This document shows, in pieces, positions 44,867-55,380 of a stretch of DNA of 64,000 nucleotides. Below the pieces are notes generated by a model that saw only the letters and a program-made list of their open reading frames with translations, was not told the DNA's origin and made no database searches. Source of the stretch: Marsupella aquatica (lineage: Eukaryota > Marchantiophyta). Each line of letters starts with the position of its first letter. The stretch's first letter is position 1. The stretch is taken from positions 18,476,001 to 18,540,000 of the forward strand of contig OZ316892.1 in the NCBI GenBank assembly GCA_973895155.1, given 5' to 3'. The position numbers and the translations under genes are program-made.

Positions 44867-45724
44867 TGGGTGCATCGAACCTACTGTAGTACCTTGGTAA
44901 CTGTGCAGACTTTTGGCAGTGCCATGATTTGCTCATCCTAAAGTATTTCACTGGCCGGCGAAAAGTACTCGACCAACTGCGGTAGCCTTTTTAGTAGCGT
45001 TGAAGACACAATAATAATGCAAACCATAGCTGGGTAACTACTGAGGTAAAATCTGTATGTACATTGTGCTGTACTTGCACTGAGCCACAGTATCGATAGG
45101 TGCTGCTGTCTAGCCAACATGCAGACAGGCGATTGACTGTAAGCGCTACTGCTCGCTCTACAAAAATAAAAATTTCCCTTGATGACAAACTTCACGGTGG
45201 CTTGGAACTATGAGTCTCTGCAAAAATCGAGGCAACCCTTCAATGCTCCGTTTTCTTCCCATTTCGCACAATTTGATTTATCAAAATTACTCTGGTTAGT
45301 ACTGTGAATCGATTCAGACATTAACAGTGAGACGAAAATGCTACCGTCCTCGGGGTGACTTTATTTCATGAGTCTCAATCGACGGGACTCTCCAAATTGG
45401 GGGTAACTGAGGACGATCTCGAACCACGCTGATTAGCTGAGTAACATTACATCCGCCATTTCCTTGAAGTTCTTGAGGTCGCTCTTGCAGTAACAAGTTA
45501 GACCTCAACTTGAAAGGCCCCTCATGAGCTTGTTTAGAATATCTACTACGCATTGTCGTTTCCCGCTCTCCGCCGATGGGCTAGAGGAACCTCGGCTTAG
45601 CACTTTAGCAGAAGACATCGACGAGATTACGAGGGACCGAAGTAAGACAAGCCTTTGCGTCAAATTGCATGACTACATGCCGGAATCTACTGTCCTTTGG
45701 CTGGCTGAAATTCCGGGAATTACT

Positions 45725-46948
45725 TCCTAATGGCTTCCTATGCAAGAACGACAATTTTGCTCCTCCAACACAAACACTCTTGCACCGGGTACTTGTTCGA
45801 ATACAGGGCACTGGAAATCGTCTGCGCGTTGGAAGACCTACAGGCACCCTTGCCCCCCTGCTGCAATACGAGTGGAAGGATGGTCTTCCACTCCTGGACA
45901 CTTCCACAGCCCACCTACGCGAATTACAAGGGCGGCACCCGGACATCCTACATAAGGCAATACACAAGTGGGCACTCAGGCTAGATTGGACCCCCAATTC
46001 TCGAACACTGTGGACATGCACCTGGCTCTCTTTCCGCGCGGCAAGAGAGAATTGCTTCCTCTGGCAATTGATTTACCGGATTCCAGCCACGCAACACTGG
46101 CGATTCCCCAAGTCACCAATGACTGATCCGGCTACCTGGTGTACTAGATGTGAACAAAATCAACAGGAAGACATTGTTCACTGCATCTGGGAGTGCACTA
46201 AGTCACAAGTAGTTTGGTCATGGCTCCAATTCATTTTGAGACACTGCGCCTTCACTCAAGGGAACCGAATACAACTACTCCCCGCTCACATCTTCGTCGG
46301 GGCCCCACTACCGGATGAATGGGATGTACCTGATAAACTCTGGCACATCACCAGAGCTGTCCTCTGTTGGCACATCTGGAAGGAGCGGTGTGTGCATTTC
46401 ATCGAACACACCAGGCCCAATCCACAAGGGGTTATCCAGAAAGTATGGTATCGACTCGGCATTTACCTCAGACGTGATTGGGCCCAGCACAAAACCAAGA
46501 TTCGCACTGGGAAGTCCACCTTCAGCGAGGCCCACCACGCAATGTCTCGGGATTATGGCACATGGAATGGACTGTGGCTCCTCCATGATGATATCCTCCA
46601 AGTCCAACCGGTCCCCCCACGTCCCCCTTGAGCAATACGTCACTGCAGGTTTTGAAGCTGCACTACTGCTAGACTGATAGAGTGTTCCCACCTTATCATG
46701 GATCCACTGCAAGGGACCCCGCCGGCCCCTTTGCACTGGCCGGTCTTTGGGAGTGTGCTGCTCCCGTTGTAGTTTCCAAATCCCTTGTTTGGTTGCCTTG
46801 TAGGAGGCTCAGTTTCTTCCCTGGTTCCGGCTTCACCGGCCCCGGCACCTTGACCTCATGGTCCCCTTGGGGGTGCCCTTTTTTGGGCCCCCCGTTTTGT
46901 ATTCTGGCCTTATGAATGGAATTCGTTTGGTTTTTTCGAGGCAAAAAA
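45725..46948 (+). mobile_element. 5'-truncated LINE with target-site duplication
   Basis: The same 15 bases, ATTCCGGGAATTACT, occur at 45710-45724 and at 46949-46963. Between them lies the 3' part of a LINE: a reverse-transcriptase-associated zinc-binding region, a 3' untranslated region and a short A tract. The match of the two flanks is perfect, so the insertion is fairly young. Only about 1.2 kb was copied, which is typical of target-primed reverse transcription. Confidence 0.85.
45726..46631 (+). pseudogene. LINE ORF2 C-terminal fragment (zf-RVT domain)
   Basis: The frame is open for about 301 codons inside the insertion and ends at a normal-looking stop before the 3' UTR. It contains the plant-LINE zinc-binding signature C-x2-C-x7-H-x4-C (CTRCEQNQQEDIVHCIWEC) after a Trp-rich stretch (FLWQLIYRIPA). 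No endonuclease or reverse transcriptase core is present, so it cannot be autonomous. An ATG at 45669 lies in host DNA upstream of the insertion in the same frame. Confidence 0.8.
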
Positions 46949-48641
46949 ATTCCGGGAATTACTACAGTAGGTACAACACCTCCAGTAGTAGATGTCTGTT
47001 CTAAGAATCTAAGATGTTAGGGTCTTCTACACTTTGGGCATCCACCTGGACCACTTCCATTGCTACGCGCCAAAATGATAATACATATTCTATGATCATC
47101 CCAACTTTCTCCACGTAAACATTAGCGAGCACACAGATCGACAATTGTACTGAAGGTCGGATTCGCTAAACGGATAACAGCCAAGTCAATCCGAGACTCG
47201 AGATCATGATTTTCTTATTTTGGATGCGAATCTCTGTCGCTCCGGGCGGGTAACCGAATAACGGATTTGCCAAACTGATGAGAGCCAAGTCAATCCACTA
47301 GCGAGATCATGATTTTATTCTTGGTTGTCAATCTCTCTCGCGCGCTCCTTCGCCGATGGATGCCGCAATATGGGATCTCCGTGCCTGGACTACCGCACAG
47401 TCATTGGTTTGCCGCAATGCAATGTGGTCCCACAAATTCATCTGCAATAAGGTGATGTTCCCCCTGCAGTCTTGATGTTAACAATCTTTCTGGCGCGCAC
47501 TCTTAATTGGAGCTACCTTCACACAATTATGGATCTACTCTGCTTCACATTTGCCGATTTGCGCTTAGTGCAATCCAACCGACAAGGGAAATGCAGGATA
47601 GGCAGCTGACAAAATTTCAGCTCATGTAGCAAGTTGGCCGGCGCGCGGTAAGCCCCAATGGCCATGGCAGGGGTGGTACAGAACCATGGCTGAGTTCGGT
47701 ACATTATCACTCTTGTTTGTCCAATATATACTTTCCTCCTATTGGCCTATTCTTTCCACTTTTAATAATATTTTTTGTCAAGATTGGTGAACTTACAACA
47801 ATCGAACATTCAGGATCCAATCACGTTTCACTATGAAATGGTCATCCATGATGTCCTCTACCCTAACCAGAACACCCCTTCCAACCCCCAACCTTGGATT
47901 GGGTCTGTTATTCGCACCTGTCCCAACCTGCTTGGGTCCCCCTGGTTGGGTGCTCCACTCTTCCATCCCCCCCGGAATGAGGGTGTTGAGGTTAAGTTGA
48001 TGATGGTGATGACCGTCTGGCAATGAAAATTGGCACGCCATAATGCTTAGATCACTCCAAACCAACCAGTGATGACAAAAGGGGGCAACATAGTAATTAA
48101 ACAAAAAAGAATGACAAAGTATATATTAAGCCTTGCTGGTAATGACATATCAAAATGTGATAATATACAACAGTATGCATTCACTAATTTAAAAATAATA
48201 AATAATAATGACTGTTTATCATGGTATGGGGCAATGTGGTATCAAAATGTGGTAATACAGAGTGGCATTCAATGATTTGAAATGGTATGGAGCATATAGT
48301 ACCCATATATATCATATTTTGATATACAATTAGATGACCTATCTATTAGATATATCTCTCGATAATTAAACAGGAAAGGCAAGATCAAATCTATAATTAA
48401 GCACAAAAGACAAGATCAAGACATATTTATACATCCGATTGTATTAATTCCAGTAAGTAGCCCCCGTTGCCCCGGTTATACCAGATTCATTAATATTTGG
48501 AGTGATTTGGCATCACAATCAGCTAGACCCAGGAAAAGTTTTGCTCATTTGAAATAAAAATAAGAATCGAGGGGCACCCAAGGCTGGCAGACCTGCAGGA
48601 GCCTATGTCTTGTGGTTGGTTCTGAATTTTCTTTACACTAG

Positions 48642-48840
48642 CCCCATGACCCGTTCCTTGAACACATGGGCCTTTATCTTGTCTTTGGTTACACTGTCCC
48701 CATGACCCGTTCCTTGAACACATGGGCCTTTATCTTGTCTTTGGTTACACTGTCCCCATGACCCATCCCTTGAACATATGGGCCTTTATCTTGTCTTTGG
48801 TTCTGAATTCTCTACACTACTGGTAGTCCCATGACCTGTT
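48642..48840. repeat. Tandem repeat, 56-bp unit, three full copies plus a partial
   Basis: Units begin CCCCATGACCC at 48642, 48698 and 48754, with a diverged partial copy near 48828. Copies one and two are nearly identical. There are no unique spacers, so it is not CRISPR-like. Confidence 0.75.
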
Positions 48841-49128
48841 CCTTGAACATAAATAGTTATAAAAAAAAATATTGCACAATAAAAATTATATATTATTTTG
48901 GTCAGGTTTGTCCAATCCTTGTTATTTCAGTTTTGTATTTTTAGAGTTAATGTCACTTATCGGATTTCAGTGTCACTATTGGGAGTTACTCTGTACAGGC
49001 TTCACTCTAGACTTAAAGTAGCCTTCAGTTGGGGCTTCTATAATAAGATAAGTCTGCAGTACTTCCGTACTTCCACTTATTCGTTCGCACTTACTCCTAT
49101 TCGTCCATTCGGCTCCTGATCATTTCTC

Positions 49129-49137
49129 TATATAAGG
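49129..49137 (+). promoter_or_regulatory. TATA box of the expansin gene
   Basis: TATATAAGG lies 112 bases upstream of the expansin ATG, which would place transcription start near 49160 and leave a leader of about 90 bases. Confidence 0.6.
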
Positions 49138-49248
49138 TGGCAGTAGTGCCGTACTTTCCCCTATTCCTTCATTCCACGCCCGATCATTCTCCAATACCTT
49201 GTACGTCTGCATTCCTTCCAGACGTCTAGGATCTGTATTCTGTAAGCG

Positions 49249-50016
49249 ATGCCTTCCATGGATTTCTTGGTCACAACAGTGCTGATTTCGGTGTTCTTAG
49301 TACAAGGAGTTCACTCTGGGCGAGAAATAACAGCAGACGGTCACAGATCTCTTGTAGCTGCTAACTATTATTCTTGGGGTCCTGGGCATGCTACGTTTTA
49401 TGGCGGAGCTGATGCATCCGGTACAGCAGGAGGAGCTTGTGGATATCAGAATCCTTTCACGTTGGGGTATGGTAAGCTCACCGCAGCCATCAGCGACATG
49501 ATATACAATGGAGGTTTGGCTTGTGGAGCTTGCTTCGAAGTGAAATGCGTCGGAGGTCCTAAATGTTACTCGAGTTCTGTTGTGGTCACTGCCACAAACG
49601 AGAGCCCACAGTATACAACAGCAACTCCTGGGCCGCATTTCGATCTTTCCCAGCCTGCTTTCGATTCGATCGCTCAGGAGATCCTAGGCAACATCATCAT
49701 TCAATACAGAAGAGTGTCTTGTCAGAAGCAAGGCGGCATCCGATTCCTGATTGGAGGACAAACATATTGGATGAGCGTACTGGTCTACAATGTTGGTGGT
49801 GTTGGAGACGTTCAGTCCCTGTCGGTGAAAGGTTCTAACACGAACTGGATTTCGCTGCAGCACCTTTGGGGGCAAACTTGGTGCACTGGACAGATTCTCG
49901 ATGGTCAAGCTATCTCTTTCTCTACTGTTCTCAGTGATGGAAGCACTCTGAGCAGTAACAATGTGGGAAATACTGGGTGGACATACGGCCAGACCTATGA
50001 AGGCTCGCAGTATTGA
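49249..50016 (+). CDS. Divergent alpha-expansin, intronless
   Basis: A single exon of 255 codons, the usual expansin length. Residues 1 to about 24 form a signal peptide, so the product is secreted to the wall. The first domain carries HATFYGGADASGT, CGACFE and the HFDLSQPAF motif. The second, cellulose-binding-like domain has VGGVGDVQSLSVKG, WISLQHLWGQ.W and SNNVGNTGWTYGQTY. Alpha-expansins loosen cellulose-xyloglucan contacts at acid pH without hydrolysis. Oddities are the lack of introns and the loss of the Cys-Pro-Pro stretch that normally follows TATN (here TATNESPQ), which removes at least one conserved cysteine of domain 1. It may be a divergent paralogue or an intron-lost copy. A TATA box supports expression. 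Confidence 0.92.
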   Translation: MPSMDFLVTTVLISVFLVQGVHSGREITADGHRSLVAANYYSWGPGHATFYGGADASGTAGGACGYQNPFTLGYGKLTAAISDMIYNGGLACGACFEVKCVGGPKCYSSSVVVTATNESPQYTTATPGPHFDLSQPAFDSIAQEILGNIIIQYRRVSCQKQGGIRFLIGGQTYWMSVLVYNVGGVGDVQSLSVKGSNTNWISLQHLWGQTWCTGQILDGQAISFSTVLSDGSTLSSNNVGNTGWTYGQTYEGSQY

Positions 50017-50126
50017 TCATGAGTGGGAACCGTCAATTAAGCTCGGATTGATGTTTTTCTGTTGCAGTTGTAGAAATTAGAAACCGGGTTAGAAACCAGC
50101 ATTTTATAGGTTTCACTTAGCTTTTC

Positions 50127-50410
50127 CGGTTGTTCTATTCGCTGCGCGACAGAGCGGGTACTGGTTGCCCTAGATTGTCTCTCCTAGGGAGATTGCTGCT
50201 CGTTGTACTGTGGAAATGAGTTTTCCAAGTTGTTCCTTCCGCTGCGCGACGGAGCGTGTAGTTGTAGCCCTTAGCTAGCATAGAGAGATTGCTGCTCGTT
50301 GTGCTTTGGAAATCTTAGGAGGTTAATTTCATCCTCTTGTTCCTTCGCGGCACGATGAAGCGTATTGTCCTCGCCCATGAGTGTCTTCGAGAGGCCGCTG
50401 CTCGTTCGTT
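50127..50410 (+). repeat. Three diverged repeats downstream of expansin, about 105-bp unit
   Basis: Each unit has TTGTTC(T/C)(T/A)TTC, then GC(T/G)GCGCGAC or a variant, and ends near GCTGCTCGTT. They begin near 50129, 50231 and 50337, each more diverged than the last. They lie where the 3' UTR or polyadenylation region should be. Confidence 0.5.
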
Positions 50411-52933
50411 GGATAGTTTAGGTGTCATGATAGTGTGGCGTTCTTCCTTGCTCTTCACAGTACCATTTCCAAGTTTGTACATCGTGTAATTGTCCAAACT
50501 TGGTAATGTTGCAATGGTGCTGGTCTGCGCCCTGTTCATGTCTGCAAGTTATATATAACGACACAGTTCTACTCTCACGTTTTACACAAAGCTGCCATGA
50601 GAGCCTCATCGCTTGCACATTGTTGGTTTCTCAAGAGCAAACGTCGATCCGCATGGCAGTTTTTTCACAGGTTGACAGTTTTGTAGTGCATGCATTAATT
50701 GAGCGTTTATTATCTTCCCATCTGGAAATTAGAAGGCATGCGTGCCACTCGTGGTTTTCATGCCATGCCAGTCAATTATTGCGTTGAAAATTTCGTCAGT
50801 CGTTGTGTTTCTTTGCACCTGGGAGTGTATACTCGTGTGCATGGCGGCCGTTTTCCAAATCATACCTACATTCCAGGACGTGCCGATCTTGAACTGCCGT
50901 TCTGTTTTGTCGAAGAATGTCTTTGATTCTTTGAAGTTTTCAAGTCGACCTGTGCTGTGCTTCGCCTTGCGTTCCTTTTTACTTTCCTTCTAGTGTATCG
51001 GCAAGAGACATGCAAATCAATGTTTACAAGAGCTTTTTGCGGATTTACAATATAGTTGAGCGGACTGAATGCCAGTCTGCGTGCACTGATGCTCATTTCA
51101 CTCTAGCAAGCTCTATTTTCCACATTTTTTCACGAGAAGCCCGGGCTGACGTACATTGCTGAGTGTGATCCCAACTATCACATTCCGCCCTCAGCCTCTG
51201 GTACCCAGACTAGAGGCTCCCAGACTGTATTCTATCCATTCTAGTCATGTTTGTCCCTGTCTACAAACTAAATCCGCGGCCGATTGAGATTTTCTAAACT
51301 CACTAAAATGTTCGTACCATTAGTTGTCTCCTAACAACTGCTGGTTGTCCAATTCTATCATCGGACTGTAAATGACCTAAAAGGTCCAGTTAAGCTCATC
51401 AAAGCATGTGGTGATGTCTCTCTTGTTCATCACAGAGCGTCACAGCACCCACGAGCGGTATTTCCTTGGATTCCGCAAACCGTTTGAACTTTGTCTTCAA
51501 GTGAAACAGTATCGTCCATTGCTTGCGTTGAGACGTTCTCAAGCTCGTAAAGTGGCGGTCTATCTGTCTATTTGTTCTTTGTAATAATTGTGCTGGGTTG
51601 CAGGTGACCTCGCACTATTAGAAGCTTTGCACTTCGTATTTTGTTCCAGATCCTGCTTTCTACGGCGGGATCTGCCAGTTGGTTCTTGCTTTGTGTTTGG
51701 GGAAGCCTTATCAATGTGCCCCCAGGAGTTTCTTTCTGCGGTTAGTCTCGTTCCGCCTTTTTGTTGACACCAATGCTTGTTTCGAACTGTGCCTCGTAAC
51801 AAGCTTTCTCGATGGTGCTACATTGACAGCATCGCCACTGATTTCACTTGAGGGATGTAACTTGTGTCGCCTCCTACTAGGCACATGTTCAATGACACAC
51901 CCTTTCTGTGCTTTCCATTTGTCTTTTGGGCCGCACTCTTCTCTTCGCCATACAGCGCTTCTGCCTTCAGCGATGGGGGCGAGTATTATTGTAGACCCAT
52001 AAATTTCCGGCTGCATTCTCGGTGCTTTGATCCGAATGAAGCACGATTGATCGATGCATTTGTCAGTAATGACAGTTTGAAATCATCTTTACATGGAAAG
52101 GCGAGCTTGAGTTATGGAAAGTAAAGATGGACCGAGCTGTTTGCCCCAATGGATTTCCAAGGCTGGGATAGATTGACTCAAAACATTCAAAGCTGGGATA
52201 TCATTGTTTATAGGTTTGACTCACATGTGGACTGTAAACAAACTCTTGACCGTTTCTGCGGTGGTAAGTCGTGGCTCACGTAAACTACTCAGGGCTTCCT
52301 TTACAAAAGCCAAACGTCATTTCCCAAAGTGATAAGTTGGTGCTGTGCCCAAGTACTGAGAGTATTCTTCACTCCGTTGGCAGTTAGTTTATAATCTTTG
52401 AATATCAGTTAGTTTATAATATTTGAATATCTGATCATCTTTGCACTCAAAGGCAATGGAGCAAAGAGTTTCAGACAACATGAAACAAGGGATATATTGG
52501 ACTTCACAGAACACGCTGGAAAACTTTTAGCTGGAAAAAAAGACCCAGAAGTTATCAAAATAAATACACAAATTTGCTGAAAAATAGAATTTTACAGTTG
52601 ACTAAGACACCTAGAAAACTACTTGGAGCATACTTCTCAAAAGTGAAGAGTGGTTTCAAAGATAGCCCAACAATCTGGATTTTGGGTGTAAAGTGAAGCG
52701 GTGTGTGTCAGAGTCTATGGGGATGGGCAAATCAAACTCCCTGGTCCATCCGGGCTTAACTTTCTTGAGTTATGGCCTAAAACATGGCGGTATCTTTCGG
52801 TGGGCAAGAGTTTTGAACCATTGGACAACCCTTACATTGTAGGACAACAATAGGGGGTCTCAAACCTCAAAATTTGATGAATTTTAACTTAGTAGTTGAG
52901 GATATATACAGAAAAAGTTATGATCTGCCAAAG

Positions 52934-53110
52934 TCATAGTCCACAACTTTTTGCAGTAAAGATTGGTTTGTGGAAAGAAAAAACTTTCACATCACCTTGT
53001 GAAAATGCTCCATGTTATGGACTACCACATTCATAGTCCACAACTTTTTGCCCTAAAGATTGGTTAGTGAACAAAAAAACTTGTACATAATCTTGTGAAA
53101 ATGCTCCATT
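52934..53110. repeat. Two-copy tandem repeat, about 97-bp unit
   Basis: TCATAGTCCACAACTTTTTG and AAAGATTGGTT, then CTTGTGAAAATGCTCCAT, occur twice in the same order. Confidence 0.6.
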
Positions 53111-54050
53111 TGTTTATGGCCAAAAGCCATCATCACTTTGAAGCTTTGAGACGCCCTACTCCATTTACTTTGAAAGAGTTCTCGTTTGACAAGCTGAGTT
53201 GCAATCTGTCACTTATTTGCACATTCTTTGCACATATAAGCTCTTATGAAAGGCTCCCATAGTCTGTTGTACTAAATGCAGTATGGCTGGGAACAAACCT
53301 TGGTGCTTGAGATGCTGAGCGGGGAACCAATCCTTGGTGATGAATAACCGGATGCCTTCTCAGGACAGGTGCATCCACCCAAAAGCACTCTCCTATTTCT
53401 TTTGAGCCCTTTGCCCTCCGCAGGCGTATGAATAACAGATAGTACATGCAACAACCAAACTTCTAACTAAATAATGAGGTAGTATAAGTTAATCCCCTTT
53501 TCGCCACTCAGTTTGCCAATCTAGTTCATCATGACATTAGTAATGATCTACTTTTTGTAGATCCCATTGAACCTTGAAGCTAATGATCGGCTTTGGAGAT
53601 CCCATTGAATTCTTGAAGGAATTCTTGAAGCTCGTAAACTCCAAACTTCCCTTTAAATATGGCTAGTGGCAGTTTAAGTGATCCTTCACTGATGTCAATG
53701 GGTCACAAATGAGTAAAGTGTAGTATCTATTGAATGCAAAAACTATATGATTATATACCCTATATATATGTAAAATGTTTGTTATGTCACGGTGACTTTG
53801 ATGACCATGCTATCATTTGTAATTAGTTCTTCCCCGTTTGCTCAGCCAGGGCCACAACAGACATGCATTGGTTGGAAGCGAAATTCCAACCAATGCATAG
53901 GTTGACCGTCACCAAAATTCGTGTGAACAATTGTATGGTTTAGAAAAGGAGGACCGATGCGACCCAGTTCCTGAGCTCGAATGTATATTGAGAGCAGAAC
54001 GCGGCTAAACTCGTGCTAACATTTGACAACCTACTGAGTATGGTAGTTTT

Positions 54051-54291
54051 GCTCTGAAGGAATGCATTCTACTTTTCGTCTCAAGCTGATTGGTAAGTGC
54101 GCTTCGTTGCTGACTGGCTACTTGGTTATTGCTCTGAAGGAATGCATTCTATTTTTCGCCTCAAGCTGACTGGTAAGTGCGCTTCGTTGCTGACTGGCTA
54201 CTTGGTTAGTTTTGCTCTGAAGGAATGCATTCTATTTTTCGCCTCAAGCTGATTGGTAAGTGCGCTTCGTTGCTGACTGGCTACTTGGTTG
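54051..54291 (+). repeat. Three-copy tandem repeat, 81-83-bp unit
   Basis: CTCTGAAGGAATGCATTCTA begins copies at 54051, 54132 and 54215. The copies are almost identical and each contains a donor-like GGTAAGTGCG and GTTGCTGACTGGCTACTTGG. Confidence 0.75.
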
Positions 54292-55234
54292 ACTTGCACC
54301 TTTGCATGGAAGACATGCAGTATATGGACCAACAATCGGGCCAACAATAGACAATAAGAGGCAATTTGTGGTGATATTCTGGCTAAAGAGTGAATCTAAT
54401 AATTACCAACTGAGTTTTGGAGAGCAGACAGCCGCTCGAGCACCAGACATTGTGAATGGTGCAATTATAGTTTCTACCATTCCCAGGTTTTTAGCGGACT
54501 CGGGGGTTTACTCCTTGGACTGTAGCTTCAAGGTGGCTTTAGTTGCCAACGAGACAGGCCGTGCTATGCATGCAGCCTGTAGCAGTTAAACCAGAATTGA
54601 AGCACAATTAACCAACAGGCTGAGCTCAGTAGTTGGCGCGGGAGTTGGAGTTACCTGATTCGTAGTGGACACAGATCTTTGCCCATCAAATTTCATGTCA
54701 CTAACATGGTTCAGTTCTGTATATGATTTTGCTATTTTAGCCAAGGGGAGAACCATTCGGCACTGCGCGCTTTCATTCAGCAGGTGTCGTGTCTTCGCCA
54801 GCTTTCAGTTCCAGACGTGCTAATGGAACTCCACTGCCAATGCTGGTTGGGGATAATTCCAAAACTTGAACTCTATTTTCCAGATCATATACGCCCCAAG
54901 ACAGGGATAGATCGAGAAGCCTAGTACTTTACGGACGTGGACAATCCTGCACTGAATGGCTGGATTTCAGTCATGGAGGTATATGCATACTGTGTTGGGG
55001 AAGGCGCTGGTGAATATAGTAACCTCATTGTTTGCACTACATTATGGGACATAATGCCGTGAAAATAAGTGATTTAGCTCGAATTTTGTCTGGCTCTATT
55101 TTTAATAGAAGTAGAACAGAACCTTCATAATAAGCCTATCCAAATTTGAACTATGCATTTTCTCTATATATGCATTGAAAATTCAAATTGGGAAGGCCAT
55201 AAATTAAGTAATGCTCACTCTTCAACTTTTGCCC

Positions 55235-55380
55235 AAGGCTGTCAAAGTGCTTTCCTGCTCTAATTTACAGGGATTGAAGACTGAATGACGCTCCACCGCT
55301 CCACTCAAGGCTGTCAAAGTGCTTCCCTGCTCTAATTTACAGCGATTGAAGACTGAATGACGCTTCACCGCTCCACCCAA
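55235..55380. repeat. Two-copy tandem repeat, 72-bp unit
   Basis: AAGGCTGTCAAAGTGCTT, CCTGCTCTAATTTACAG and GATTGAAGACTGAATGACGC occur twice in the same order with few differences. Confidence 0.7.

Larger units (their letters stand above)
40503..45709. other. Spacer between the retrotransposon and the LINE
   Basis: No known gene. Two adjoining plus-strand open frames, 42427-42954 (175 codons) and 42951-43451 (166 codons), have balanced composition but no recognisable domain; opposite-strand frames are of similar length, so I do not call them. The spacer also holds 63-base (41244-41432) and roughly 55-base tandem repeats, a SINE (43762-44012) and a long foldback (44415-44866). Confidence 0.5.
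46964..49248. other. Spacer between the LINE and the expansin gene
   Basis: No gene is seen. The stretch holds a roughly 90-base AT-rich direct repeat (48140-48290), a three-copy 56-base tandem repeat (48642-48840) and the expansin promoter with a TATA box at 49129. Confidence 0.5.

Noticed and set aside
48642-48840. Regular 56-base repeats resembling a CRISPR array.
   Set aside because: There are no unique spacers between the repeats and the genome is eukaryotic; it is a simple tandem repeat.
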